This document shows, one piece after another, positions 10,701 through 21,253 of a stretch of DNA of 64,000 nucleotides. Numbering within the stretch: the stretch's first letter is position 1; every line of letters begins with the position of its first letter. The translations under genes and the position numbers were made by a program. The notes beneath the pieces are model-generated. The model was not told the DNA's origin. It saw only the letters and a list, made by a program, of their open reading frames with translations, and did no database searches. The DNA is from Mytilus trossulus (lineage: Eukaryota > Mollusca > Bivalvia > Mytilida > Mytilidae). The stretch covers positions 38,789,578 through 38,853,577 of the forward strand of contig NC_086378.1 in NCBI RefSeq assembly GCF_036588685.1, read 5' to 3'.

Positions 10701-12172
10701 TTTGTGAGACAAAATTGACTTTTGTGAGACAAAATTGACTTTTGTGATCAATTTTGTAACACAAAATTCAATTTTGTCTCACAAAAGTCAATGTTGTTAC
10801 TTTTGTCAGACAAAATTGACAAAATTGATTTTTGTCTCAATTTTGTAACACAAAATTCAATTTTGTCTCACAAAAGTCAATTTTGTTACTTTTGTCAGAC
10901 AAAATTGACAAAATTGATTTTTGTCTCAATTTTGTGAGACAAAATTCAATTTTGTCAATTTTGTCTCACACATGTCAATTTTGTCTTACAAAAGTCAATT
11001 TTGTCTTACAAAAGTCAATTTCGTCTCACAAAAGTCAATTTTGTCTCACAATAGCCAATTTTGTGTAACAAAAGTCGATTTTGTATGCAAATTAGTTCAC
11101 AGAATCCAAACTTAAGTAATTTGCATACAAAATTGACTTTTGTCGCCCAAATTTCAAATTAGGTAACAAAAGTCAAGTCTGTGTAACAAAAATTAATTTT
11201 GTCATGACAAAAGTGACTTTTGTCCACTGAAGATAATTTTGTATGACAAAATTTTAAATTTGTAGTATGTTACAAATTTTGTTAAACTGAACTCATTTTT
11301 GTTGAACAAAAGTCACTTTTGTCCGTACAAAATTGAATTTCGAGTACAAAACCACAAGAGTCCCATTCGGAGCCCCGTAGTTAGACAAAAAGCCTGTAGT
11401 AATCATCAATTCTTCACAAACGTACTTGGTCAGCTTCTAATTGTGATGACAACCAGTATTCGATGAGTTCTATAATCGGTTAAGTTCTCTCACTTATCAC
11501 GAGCAAATAGGTCAAACACATGCAATATCACTAAACTATTCTAGAGAATATTATTTTTTTCATAAGCCCAATTTGCCATTTACTACTATGTCTGTGTAAC
11601 AATAGGCCATTTGAATGATTTAATAATATGTATTAACGGTCCCAATAATTCATTTGCAGACGCCAGATGTCAAGACAACCAGTTTGGTTTTTTAATCAAC
11701 ACTTATGTAAAGACAAAAGACTTGTCAGAGAAAACAAACGAGTGCTTTGTCAAAGTTAAGGAAGGTAAGAAAAAATGTTCCAAAGGTACACCAGGCATAT
11801 ATGATGACAACATGATATATCAATTTTACATTTGAAAGGGCAAGGAATAATCATAAAAATTGAGAATGGAAACGTATGTCAAAGAGATTACAACAAAATC
11901 AAAGAGTAGATAATATTTTATTTGTATTTATATTTGACAAGTTTTATACAATATTGCACTAATTTGTTTCTCATAACTATCTTTTAAATTTATTAAATTA
12001 AAGAATGCAGAAGGAAAAGTGTCAACTCGATTTGTTTTAATTTTCAGGGATGGTCGTAAAGTTGAAGGTCGCTACAGACAATTCAGAAGTTGCCTTTGGG
12101 TGGTATAAGACAAACCCATGGAATCAAAAGAAATGGGGATTCTTTCGCAAATCTACAGAGAAAATGATGTAA
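7622..12172 (+). CDS. Unrecognised multi-exon gene, 3' part (six candidate exons)
   Basis: Six open segments each have canonical flanks: 7622-7746, 8071 to about 8205, 8598-8703, 10009-10135, 11660-11764 and 12048-12172 (stop TAA). Codon phase is conserved across the junctions 1-2, 3-4, 4-5 and 5-6, which is strong evidence for a real spliced gene. The junction between the second and third exons does not match by one base. An A-run near 8187-8195 may hide an indel, or a short exon was missed. The product is mostly helical and charged in the early exons, and the last two exons look beta-rich. I see no family motif and do not assign a function. The start codon lies upstream and was not found. 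Two related MITE-like elements occupy the introns on either side of the fourth exon. Gene reality is likely; the exact model is provisional. Confidence 0.6.
8071..8205 (+). CDS. Exon of unrecognised gene
   Basis: A strong acceptor (a pyrimidine-rich tract ending CCACCAG) lies at 8061-8070. The frame from 8073 reads FPEINKLFNLLTGMMLG and on through a charged helical segment. The 3' boundary is uncertain: the only nearby GT (ACTG|GTTTCA at 8205/8206) leaves one base over, but the next exon needs two. A run of nine A at 8187-8195 could conceal a length error. Without splicing, a TGA follows at 8217. Confidence 0.5.
8598..8703 (+). CDS. Exon of unrecognised gene
   Basis: The acceptor is CATTTTTCAG and the donor is GAG|GTAATA. 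The open segment encodes a charged helix (YYAKVDEMYKLLRTHKYIHK). It ends in phase 0 and joins in frame to the exon at 10009. The intron that follows carries a TIR element at 8833-9638. Confidence 0.55.
8833..9638. mobile_element. TIR element of the TTTTGT-rich family, copy 1
   Basis: 806 bp with terminal inverted repeats beginning TACNGGGYGCCGAATGGGAC (imperfect, about 35 bp) and a 5-bp target duplication ATACC (8828-8832 and 9639-9643). The interior is built of short words such as ACAAAATTGACTTTTGT and its complement. It has no transposase, so it is non-autonomous. Open frames inside it are repeat translation and not genes. Confidence 0.85.
10009..10135 (+). CDS. Exon of unrecognised gene, flanked by two related TIR elements
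   Basis: The acceptor is TTTTCATGTAG and the donor AATA|GTAAGT matches the consensus. The exon is 127 nt, phase 0 at its start with one base left over, and that base joins AC at 11660 to give Asn. It encodes a segment including KLPDIQFVSYKLAMQMMKEQ and ends in an Asn-rich stretch. The flanking introns hold two members of one repeat family in the same orientation. Confidence 0.6.
10366..11379. mobile_element. TIR element of the TTTTGT-rich family, copy 2
   Basis: 1014 bp, same TIRs and same orientation as copy 1, with a 5-bp target duplication GTTAG (10361-10365 and 11380-11384). It is longer because it has more internal ACAAAAGTCAATTTTGT-type units. It lies in the intron after the exon at 10009-10135. 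Confidence 0.85.
11660..11764 (+). CDS. Exon of unrecognised gene
   Basis: The acceptor is CATTTGCAG and the donor is GAAG|GTAAGA. The exon is 105 nt and in phase with both neighbours. It encodes a polar segment containing two Cys and the stretch FGFLINTYVKTKDL. Confidence 0.6.
11846..11905 (+). repeat. Fragment of a dispersed repeat
   Basis: Contains TTGAGAATGG..ACGTATGTCAAAGAGA, matching the beginning of the repeat at 26119. Confidence 0.4.
12048..12172 (+). CDS. Terminal exon of unrecognised gene
   Basis: The acceptor is TTTTAATTTTCAG. It is in phase with the 11764 donor (G plus GG gives Gly) and reads 40 codons to a TAA at 12170-12172. The segment is beta-rich and Trp-rich (AFGWYKTNPWNQKKWGFF). 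No obvious AATAAA follows closely. Confidence 0.6.
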
Positions 12173-12179
12173 ACATAAA

Positions 12180-12780
12180 CATTATGAAGATATTGACCTT
12201 ATTGGTTTATTTATAAATGATTACACATTCAAGTTTTCTTCGATCATGTTTCAGTAATGATGTGGGAGTGAATCGTGTGTCGGTCTGTGTGAATGAGTGA
12301 GAGATCCTGTGTTCCAGTTAGTCTCGATGCACCAGAGTTATCGTTCTTACAGCAAACAATAACGACTCTACATATATATGCATATGGAGCGTCTGGATTA
12401 TCGAGACTATGTTCCAGTGAGAGAGGGAGTGATTGTGAGAGCATGTTTGTCTATGCAAGTTGGAGCGAACATGTCTGTGTAAGTGGATCTTGCGAAAGAG
12501 TGTGTGTATTTGTGTGTGTGTGACATGAGGGAAACGAGAGAGAATGGGTAGATGTATTGTTGTTTGTGTTGTATGACAGGTTTTAATATATTGTGAGTTT
12601 ATATTAGATGATAATTAAATATTTATTTTGTGCATTGATCTTATTTATTATTTCTGAACTTGATTTACAGTTCTCCTACACATTGATTTATTTTTCTTTT
12701 CGAATAAGCTTTGTTAAAACTTGAATACTTGTTTCAAGTCAGACTTGTATATCGACTGGTAAATAAATATGTTATAAAAT
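12180..12780. other. Non-coding, GT-rich patches
   Basis: A GTGTGTGTGT-type stretch near 12500-12522 and AT-rich sequence follow the stop of the unrecognised gene. This may be its 3' UTR. Open frames here have no support. Confidence 0.4.
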
Positions 12781-12785
12781 TAAAA

Positions 12786-12930
12786 TTGAAAATGGAAATG
12801 ATCAATGTGGCAAAGCGACAAAAACCCTACCAAAGAGCCTAGTATAGTCCAATGCCACCAATGGGTCTTTAACACAGGAAAAAAAACAGCACCCGGAAGC
12901 GAGGCTTCAGCTAGCCCCTAAACAAAAATG
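12786..12930 (+). repeat. Dispersed mussel-type repeat (short family)
   Basis: Contains GCAAAGCGACAAAAACCC, an ATGGGTCTTTAACAC segment and GCACCCGGAAGCGAGGCTTC. It is related to 26119-26290, which has the same order of blocks. Confidence 0.5.
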
Positions 12931-13445
12931 TGTACTAGTTCCATAAAAATGGACGTTTCCATTAAACTCCGAAACATATAAATGAATTTAAAAAAAACCC
13001 AACCCAACATACAATACTTACAAGGCTATAGTCTTCTGACTTGGACATATGTCAGCATAGGGCATCATAAACAAAATAATGTAAGCATTTGTGGCATAGA
13101 GCAGAAGTTTCCATTAAAAATTACCAGAACAAGCTTAGAATCGAACCTATGATGCATGGCACTTTTCTATAAGTATTGATTTATGAGAATAAAATCACAT
13201 GTTCTTCATTCAAAAAGGATTTGCAGTCAAACGCTTTTGTTCGTTCATGGCATACTGGTTGGGTGTAACATTATATAAGCCTTAATTTTGCATAGCGAGA
13301 GCAACATATATATTTAAAAGAAAAATATAATTTACAAGGTTATTTCTTAATACATCGAATTATCTAAGTGCTAGAACCAATCTGTACTAATTTGTCACTT
13401 GCTGGAAGGGTAATCTCACATTTGGCTTTATAAATATTTTGATAT

Positions 13446-13513
13446 GAGCGTCACTGATGAGTCTTATGTAGACGAAACGCGCGTATGGCGTACTAAATTA
13501 TAATCCTGGTACC
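13446..13513 (+). ncRNA. Hammerhead-ribozyme-like motif
   Basis: The core CTGATGA (13454-13460) is followed by a 4-bp helix II GTCT/AGAC (13461-13464, 13470-13473), GAAA (13474-13477), then a short helix III ACGC/GCGT (13477-13480, 13488-13491) with a 7-nt loop and the UA before the expected cleavage point. All conserved core bases of a hammerhead are present. Helix I pairing across 13440-13453 and 13493 onward is not convincing, so activity is uncertain. Confidence 0.55.
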
Positions 13514-13995
13514 TTTGATAACTATCATTATTCTTGTTACTTTATCTATCAGTAATTATTAATATTATTTGTCTCAGATAAAACAAGAACATGATACAAT
13601 GTCTTGCATAAAGTAAAACACAGCCATGCTGTATTATCATTTACTAGCTATGTTTAGTATAATTCAAATATATTAAAAGCAGTAAAATTCAATTGATACT
13701 TTATTTATACCTTATTGCGGAAAAATACACGCACAAAGTGTATAACTCCTACCATATTTCATTGTTAATTTAAATTACCAATTTGAATATTCACCACACT
13801 TAACAGGTAGTAAAGTTAAGTTTTTACCGGCCTTGATATTCTTCCTGGATACAAATCGTATCAAAACTGAAAGAAGAATCGTAAAAGCAACAGAAAGGTA
13901 GGAAAAAGTAAGTTCATACAACAAATACACTCAGTTCCATATTAAAAAAACCCACCACGGCATTGGCAGTGTTGAAGCTGGTTTAATTTAGTAAA

Positions 13996-13997
<2 letters not shown>

Positions 13998-14035
<38 letters not shown>

Positions 14036-14400
14036 CTTTATTCGAAAGCAATACAGCTTATAGAATATAAATATTACAAGTATTCAATTACATCAGTGAA
14101 ATATATTTACATTTAAACAATTAGACAAATAATCATATAAGTAAGTATACCCATATAACAGTACAGCAGAGTATGATAAAACAAAACACATATTAAGCAT
14201 TTATAATGATTAAATTAATTACCTGCCTTCTCGGTCAGAAATAAAAACTTCCCTAAATTGTTAAGTTCCTTTACATTACTAACAGATAGCAGTTGTATGA
14301 GTTTAAAATTAGAAGGTTTTCTCCAATAATATGGTTTGATAAATTTCTTTCGAAGTTCATTATACTTTTCACATACTAAAATAAAATGATATTAGAAACT
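13998..14400 (-). pseudogene. LINE RT C-terminal remnant with (ATT)n tail
   Basis: On the minus strand the last 60 or so codons of a LINE RT are readable: HFILVC, then EKYNELRKKFIKPYYWRKP and a final NNLGKFLFLTEKAGN before a stop. A frameshift separates the upstream CELC half of the knuckle. The 3' end has AATAAAG followed by a microsatellite tail of TAA/ATT units (13998-14035). The copy is dead and shorter than the one at 4.0-5.7 kb. Confidence 0.75.
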
Positions 14401-15036
14401 ACAAAGTTCACAAACACAATGGGAGGGGCGTCAGGTACATGTACTATCTATTGTATATAAATTTACAATGTGAAATGAATCTTATTACCCTCACTTTGTT
14501 AAAATCCTGTAAACATATCCATGTTTGGCCCGTAGGAGGCCTACTGCAAGGTAAAATGTATGCTCTATCAAACTGACTATTTTCATGTCCATTTGCGTCT
14601 GTTTATGGGCACATACAAAGTTTCAATCGTGGTATCTATGATGAGTTTATTTATACCCAAACTTATAATAGTTTCACAGAGACCTGTAAATTACTTCATA
14701 TTAAACCCAACAACATAAAATGTACACGCATTAGTTGGTAAATACACGTGTCAAATTCAAAATTACATAGAAGGCAATCTAAGAATGGCTTAATGCGTTT
14801 ACGCATACAATCTTGAATGAGTAAGACTCTTCTTTTCACAACAACGTCAGCTTTAGTGAAAAATATCAATGTTTTTATTCAAAACGGCTCAATGTTTTAT
14901 TGTTAAAGAAAAATTAATTCAATAGTACTCATAAATCGCTGTATATAATTTAATTTATCAGAATATGCTGAAAAAATTCAAATCAAATACAAATCATCGA
15001 AACTAGAAAAGCCATTTTAATAGAGTTAACAAACTC
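14401..15036. other. Non-coding stretch with a small hammerhead-family fragment
   Basis: About 14620-14645 contains GGTATCTATGATGAGTTTAT, the 3' end of the hammerhead-family element. Nothing else is recognised. Confidence 0.35.
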
Positions 15037-15190
15037 ACCATAGAATCCAGGAATAAAATTTTGTCCGCCGGATCAAAAGAGTTAAAAAGAGTACGAAGTA
15101 GAAGAGCATTAAGGACCCCAAATTGCGAAAACATTTGGCCAAATACAGCTAAGGCAAACTTTTCTTTTGATTGAAAATCATTAGCATTTC
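15037..15190 (-). repeat. Hammerhead-family element lacking the ribozyme core
   Basis: Matches the 42.9-kb element on both sides (AAACTCACCATAGAATCCAGG, then GAGTTAAAAAGAGTACGAAG and AGAGCATTAAGGACC), but the roughly 50-bp ribozyme core is reduced to about 8 bp near 15063. Confidence 0.55.
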
Positions 15191-15729
15191 GAAAAATTCA
15201 ACGTTTTGTTTACAATTAATAAACTGTTTGCAGCCATTGAGTTGATCAATTACCATATGGTGTATGCGGTATGATTAACTTAATTATATTGCTATTTTGG
15301 AATGAGACATGTTGTCAAACATTGAACACGCAATAAAACTAAAACATGCTTACTAAATTCTTGAAGTTGTAATTTAATTATTAACATTTGTAATATGCTT
15401 TCGGTATTCTGATTCATGAACTTATTCTCCCATAAATATCATTGAAGTATAATATGAAATTTTGGTTTACGGCCACACATTAGGATGTTCTTATACCCTT
15501 TTCGTGCCTACGAGTTATATTGGGTGACATATCAAGGATACACATTCTATCACTTGACTTTCAACTTTTTTAATTATAATTAAGTTCAGTTGTATTTTGA
15601 TGCTTAAAAGTCTTGCTATTAACATTGCATTTTAAAAACATTTATAGTCACACTTGAAAATGCACACTGTGACTGGTTTATGTTGACATAATATTTTACA
15701 AATCATCGTAAGTTTCTGTATTGAGGACA

Positions 15730-15895
15730 TATAATTAAGTCATGGTATGTATAAAGTAAAATAAAGAATAACGAACTCCAAGGAAAATTCAAAACGGAAA
15801 GTTCCTTAACAAATTGCAAAATCGACAGCTTAAACACATCAAACGAAAGGAAATTAACTGTCATATTCCTAACTTGGTATAGTCGTTTTCCGTTG
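15730..15895 (-). repeat. Dispersed repeat ('TCAGGAATATGACAGTTGTT' family), antisense
   Basis: The complement of the block seen at 17230-17360, 23395-23560 and 36300-36470 is present (AACGGAAAGTTCCTTA, ACACATCAAACGAAAGG). Confidence 0.5.
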
Positions 15896-15899
15896 TAGA

Positions 15900-17225
15900 A
15901 AATGGTGGATTAAACTGGTTTTGTAGTAAGCTAACTATGAATTGTGTGATAGTTGCATATCCATTATATTGACAAAAAAAAATGAGCATAACGAATGGAC
16001 TTAATAGGTTAAAATGTCAAAAATTGTATATATACATCAACCACAACGGAAAAAAAGAAAGTAAATAAAATTGTTAAGGGAAGATCATTCAATCAATATT
16101 AAGAAGCAGGACTGAAATTTTGGAAGTAGTCGATCATAAAAGTTCATATAGCATTGACTGAAAAGGGCGTCTTCAAATCAAGATATCCAGTCTTTGTGTA
16201 AACAGACTACATTGACCGAAATTACATCCTTCATGTTAAAACATTTCAGGAATAAATGTTAAAACAATATAAACGTTTCAACTATAAAATTGCTCTGTGT
16301 GAAAGTGATCTGATATAATATGTCACTTGGAGATGAATTTTGTTAATACATTATTTAAATGTATAATCAAAGCAGATTGTTGAAGTCTTCAATGTGACTT
16401 TTATTTTGGTGCAAACAATTATCTACAGGATTTTACTGATTAAGGTCCAGGGTAGTCTTATAACATATAATCTCGGGGCGATATTTGTCTCTTCTATTTG
16501 TGTTCTGATAATTTTTTTCCTTGTCTTGTTATCTGTTGTGCCATATCTCATATTTGCTGTTTTTGCTCTCAATGTGTCGCCCTAAAATAGTAAACACAAA
16601 AGCACTAGTTGAACTCCTAACCAGATTTAAGGTCATATGAAACCTCAAATGAAAAAAAAGAAGATGCATATGTTTTTTTTTTTTTATAACTAAATGGATA
16701 GTTTTCATTGATAAACTTATGTTCATCTACTTCTTTCTGAAGAAAATTCGTATTTTTTTTCCACCATTAGAAGAAGTTTACGTTTTTTTAATTGCTTGCT
16801 TCAAGGAAGCAAATCGCCGACATATTTTCCGTATGCAAAGTGACCTTAGCGTGACCCTCTCGTATAAATCCGGTGATCGCAATACGCATGGATCTGTCAT
16901 TAAAATAAACTTTGTCCTGGTTCTACATGTTAAACATGTGCTCATTATCCACGTTTATTTGTTGATTGTTTACTATAAGGTGACAATCGGTAACCTACGG
17001 GTTCAAAATACGACAAATAATTAGCTGCCATCTTTTCACAAAATAACAAAGAGAAAAAAAAATGACGATTATACGATATGTTTGCGCAAAAAATGATAAA
17101 TTCGTTGCACAGAAGACTAAGTTTATGATATATATACATGCATTGGATAAACATTATTTTTCACCAGTCACTCGTTTCATATGACAAAATGTATGACTTT
17201 AATCTTCCATATTCTACAAATACAG
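15900..17225. other. Non-coding AT-rich stretch
   Basis: Several overlapping short open frames on both strands, none with a motif or splice support. Confidence 0.4.
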
Positions 17226-17229
17226 AAAA

Positions 17230-17365
17230 CACCTGTACTAAATCAGGAATATGACAGTTGTTTTCCATTCGTTTGATGTGTTTGAGCTTTTGAATTTGTC
17301 ATTTGATAAGGGACTTTCCTATCAGAATTTTCCTTGGGAGTTCGGTATATTTGTTATTTTATTTT
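17230..17365 (+). repeat. Dispersed repeat ('TCAGGAATATGACAGTTGTT' family)
   Basis: Contains AATCAGGAATATGACAGTTG, a GTTTGATGTGTTTGAGCTTT block and GATAAGGGACTTTCC. Confidence 0.5.
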
Positions 17366-18630
17366 TCATTAGTGTCAAGCGTTAAGAAACCTTCGGTGAT
17401 GCCATAGGTTTATATTTTCATTGCGATAACAACGTAATTAATGAATAAATTAAGAAACAGACAAACGTTTACCTGATCTGTCCCAGCAAAAGAATGGTCA
17501 TTCAATGCTGTTATGGCTTTGATACCTAAGGCAACTGTCGCGTGGTTTGAAGTAAGAATTGAATAATAAAACAACAATTGAGGTAATTATTTTATTCGGT
17601 CAGATGTCAAACGCACCATTTCAAGTACTTGTCGACTGAATGGACCTGATGTTTACCTCTTCTTTTCAGTTCAGTTGCATTCCCATTCTCTCGTGAAAAC
17701 AAATGATAAATGTTCCCTCAAAGTTTCACACTAATATTAATTGATATCTATTTACAATGGAACTGTCTGTTTTGATTTGAGAACGCCAATTTGAGAAACT
17801 TCTGCATACATTTTTATATTTCATTTTTCAAGGTCAACTGTTTCCAAAATTTCAAATTCTGCCACATAATTCGTGTTTTACAGAACCCGATTAGAGCTAC
17901 ATTGAAGAAAAAACAGGTACTTTAACGACATAAGTATGTCGTACTTAGGACATACTTATATCCTGATAACTACACATCCTATCATGGTAACCACCAGGCT
18001 ACATCTTGGTAAATTTTTCCAAGAGTAATTGCCCTTCAAAAGATTTACATAATTGTCACTTTGTCATTAAAATCGCAAGAAATACCGTTTAAAATAAGAG
18101 AGAAACTGTAATCAGCATAAGTCATCAGCAATATAAGATTAACAAAAAGGGAACGCAAAGGAAGTTTGAGAATAATAATTTTGGTTTAAATGCTTCTAAA
18201 TAATAATTGTTGACCAATTACAGCATACTTAAAATATCTTTGATCACAAGGTAAAAAACTATCGACATTCATCCTGTCCCGTAATTTAAAAAAAGAATTG
18301 TCGTCCTCTTTCAATTAAATTTCAATTTTCTTTCTTTTTTCCGATTACCGGATCTGTGCTTCAAAACCGGAAGTTTTGTTTGTTCCTCGATTTAACTCGT
18401 CTCAGTTGTAATATTAACATAATGGGTGACAGTTAAACAATGCAGGAGGAGCAGTTTCAGAGCTCATTTTGTATGATCTGTTGTTTTGTAGTTGAAGCAC
18501 AAAATTTGTAATATTTCTAAAAGATTAGGACTTATTGTTTCACGAGGAAGGGCATTTGAAAAATTTTCTTTAAAATTTTCTTGTTTTATTTCTTATTTGT
18601 ACACAAAAAAGTTTATTATTTTTCTTTATT
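17366..18630. other. Upstream region of TRIM-like paralogue 1
   Basis: No coding exon recognised. A small palindrome, ATAAGTATGTC then GACATACTTAT (17930-17960), is visible. The 5' UTR exon(s) and promoter of the gene probably lie in this interval. Confidence 0.35.
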
Positions 18631-18653
18631 TCAGACGCAAATGTACCGGGATA

Positions 18654-20402
18654 ATGTCAACCCCTCAAACATGCTTTGAACATTCTTCAGAAGAAATCAG
18701 ATTCTTTTGCGAAGAATGTCATGTCTTTGTTTGTGATGACTGTGTTTCAGGACAAGGAAAACATATAAGATGTACAAAAATTAAACTACGTGAATATGGT
18801 AATAAGAACAAAAATTGTTTGATTGGAAGTGTTGAAGAAATTACCAGTAAAAAACTTCCACATATTAAAAGAACATTGGAACTAGCCAAAAATGTTAAAG
18901 GATCTTTTAACAAATCAATGGATGAAAACATTGCAGATGTTCGATCAAAAACACAAATAATAAAGGCAATTCTTGATGAAATACAGAAGGAAAATATACG
19001 AGCGTTTGAAGAATCTAGACTAAAAGGAAATATGAAATTTGATGAATTTATAAATTATCATCAAAAACGATACAGTGAACTAGCACACATAACAGAAGAA
19101 ATTCAACAACAGAAATCGGACATACTGCCATCAGATGTTGTAAAACACGACTTCGAACTGAAAAAAATTTTGAATATAGAACACGATTCGGAAACCATAC
19201 CGAAACTCGAACCATCTTGTTTTGAGATAGCTCAGCAGTACTTAGAGAAAGAATTTTATCAGGATATTTTTCTGTGCAAGCATATTCAGGAGGATGAGAA
19301 AACAGAATCGTGTGCACATGGAATGGAGAAAGAAGAACGAAGCTCTTCCCCGTATTATCTAGAACCGGTTTCACATGCAAGAGTAACTAATTCAGATTGT
19401 ACGGTGATAGAAAAAATAACAACTAAAAACTTCGAAGAAAACTCCAGTGACATTTATGTGTCAAAATCAACTGTTACAGGGACTTCAGCAATTTATAATA
19501 AAGAATTAAGCTACACCATCATTAAAAAGTTTGAATGTAAAAAGTCTATAACTTTCATTGTACCGAAGACGAATGTTTACGAGGCTTGGGTTATCGGAAT
19601 GGATATCAGCGAGATAAATTTAAAACAACAAGAACCAAAATTCACCACTCTCCTTCCACACATAGATGGAGAACCAATTACAGCTGGAAAAAGTAAAAAG
19701 CATGGCTTACTTATAGGTCTTAAAAATAGGAATTCAATCAAACTACTTCAAGAGATGACTGGAACTCAAAGAAGAACTTCGGTCATGAACAAATTGGTTT
19801 CCCATATTCCTGCACATACTCCACATTTATCAGCTATTTGTACCGTATCAACCCCAGAGAAGGACAAAGATATGGCGTTATTACTACGTGACTACCAGTT
19901 ACCAGGAAGTAAAGAAAAGGGAGCAGTAATTCGATGGTTTTCTGACAAGAAATTAAAACCGAATGAGCTTAAAATTTCCAATAATATTAAAATTGAAAAC
20001 CCAGTATACATGGACGAGTATACAAACGGTAACATTTGTATTACATGTGCGCCGGACGATAAATCGTCGTGGATACAACTTCTTGACAAACAAGGAAATC
20101 ACAAGATGAGGTATCCACCAAAAGATGAAAAATCGTTTGAAGATAATATTGTATATTCATTTATTGGTGCAGGATTTCTGAGAGATGGCCGCATTACAAT
20201 TTTGGATCGAGTGAGCTTTCGTCAGCATCTTTTAGATGACAATGGACAGCTTATCAAAATAGATCAATACCAAAACCAACCATCATCCTTTGCTGTTGAT
20301 ATACACGACAATATCTGGATCGGATTTGACGACGGAACAGTTCAAGTGATGGAATATAAGGACGCGGACGGATGGTACGAGGACGTTGAAATTAAGGGTT
20401 AA
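18654..20402 (+). CDS. B-box zinc finger / coiled-coil protein with C-terminal propeller-like domain (TRIM-like), paralogue 1
   Basis: The model is 582 aa in one exon. The chosen Met (18654-18656) follows an intron acceptor (TTTATTTCAG at about 18634) and lies six residues before the zinc finger; the longer upstream open frame is probably intron. The B-box type 2 finger uses C7, H10, C19, C22, C27, C30 and H37, with C40 where a His is usual. A charged helical region at about 50-200 is coiled-coil-like. A variable linker follows to about 275. The C-terminal region (about 280-575) is beta-rich, with repeated IGAGFL..DGRITILDR and DIHDNIWIGFDDG-type segments resembling NHL/WD-like propellers of TRIM proteins. 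No RING finger is visible. A polyadenylation signal AATAAA lies at 20471-20476. Such TRIM-like proteins are numerous in bivalves; a signalling or ligand-sensing role is inferred only. Two further paralogues follow on the same strand. Confidence 0.85.
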   Translation: MSTPQTCFEHSSEEIRFFCEECHVFVCDDCVSGQGKHIRCTKIKLREYGNKNKNCLIGSVEEITSKKLPHIKRTLELAKNVKGSFNKSMDENIADVRSKTQIIKAILDEIQKENIRAFEESRLKGNMKFDEFINYHQKRYSELAHITEEIQQQKSDILPSDVVKHDFELKKILNIEHDSETIPKLEPSCFEIAQQYLEKEFYQDIFLCKHIQEDEKTESCAHGMEKEERSSSPYYLEPVSHARVTNSDCTVIEKITTKNFEENSSDIYVSKSTVTGTSAIYNKELSYTIIKKFECKKSITFIVPKTNVYEAWVIGMDISEINLKQQEPKFTTLLPHIDGEPITAGKSKKHGLLIGLKNRNSIKLLQEMTGTQRRTSVMNKLVSHIPAHTPHLSAICTVSTPEKDKDMALLLRDYQLPGSKEKGAVIRWFSDKKLKPNELKISNNIKIENPVYMDEYTNGNICITCAPDDKSSWIQLLDKQGNHKMRYPPKDEKSFEDNIVYSFIGAGFLRDGRITILDRVSFRQHLLDDNGQLIKIDQYQNQPSSFAVDIHDNIWIGFDDGTVQVMEYKDADGWYEDVEIKG

Positions 20403-20470
20403 TATTTTAAAGAGATTATGGTTACTTTTAAAACTTACATAGTTTTGATAACTTACACTGTAATTTTGAT

Positions 20471-20476
20471 AATAAA
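20471..20476 (+). terminator. Polyadenylation signal of TRIM-like paralogue 1
   Basis: AATAAA sits about 70 bp after the stop codon on the coding strand, in AT-rich DNA. Confidence 0.55.
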
Positions 20477-20960
20477 TGTATAGAAATTTATATTTTTTTC
20501 AGAATACACTTTATTTATCTAGAAAGGAAATTTATCTTATATCCAATACATTTCTATGAATATGATTAGTTAAATGCAAACCGCGTGGAGCGCGTGTATA
20601 TTCCGTATAACGTTAGAAGGCGGGACTTATTTCAATACATGGTTAGTACTGGTGTTACGTCCTTTAATAAAATACAAAACGATACTGAAAAAATCTTAAA
20701 GGTTTCAACAGACGAAGGAATTGATGAAGAAAGATTGAAATAAATTCATAAAACACATTTAAAGCTAACAAGTTGTTATTGTTGGCATTTGTTTTCGTAT
20801 GACCAACGGAAGTAGTTTCTTAATGCTAATGGTTTTGAAAACTTGCTCGCTTTGATAGGTCACCAGTCTTAATACCACATGTTAAGATAGTCGGTAAAAT
20901 AAATTAGTTACATGGTGTGTTTCGCTCTCACCCTATACGGAATTCACTGACCCAATATAC

Positions 20961-21253
20961 TATAAGTAATATGGTTCGCTACTGACCCCCTACGGATCCA
21001 TAGAGGGTTAGTAAAATCCATAGGGGGTGAGGCCGGAGTTAACCGCATAACGAATTTATCGGACGCTGGCCTTTAATCTACTGGGTTGTGTTGAAAAATA
21101 AACAATGAAACACAACAACATTGATAGATGACGTCACCATTAACGCGTCACGAACCCCCTATGAAACTTACTTACCCCTACGGTCTCATAGGGGGTCACC
21201 ACGTGACGGCTTTTAACAAATAACAACGTGATAATTTATCTGTGGTCCGATAA
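20961..21253. mobile_element. Palindromic MITE, copy 2 with one palindrome arm deleted
   Basis: This copy is nearly collinear with 3677-4012, but about 57 bp corresponding to 3745-3802 is missing, so the right arm of the palindrome is lost while the flanks are kept. It lies 0.5 kb after TRIM-like paralogue 1. Confidence 0.7.

Noticed and set aside
12293-12523. Plus-strand 76-residue open frame
   Set aside because: Low-complexity GT-rich sequence in the probable 3' UTR of the unrecognised gene.
18719-20089. Minus-strand open frames under TRIM-like paralogue 1
   Set aside because: Shadows of the coding frame with no motif or splice support.
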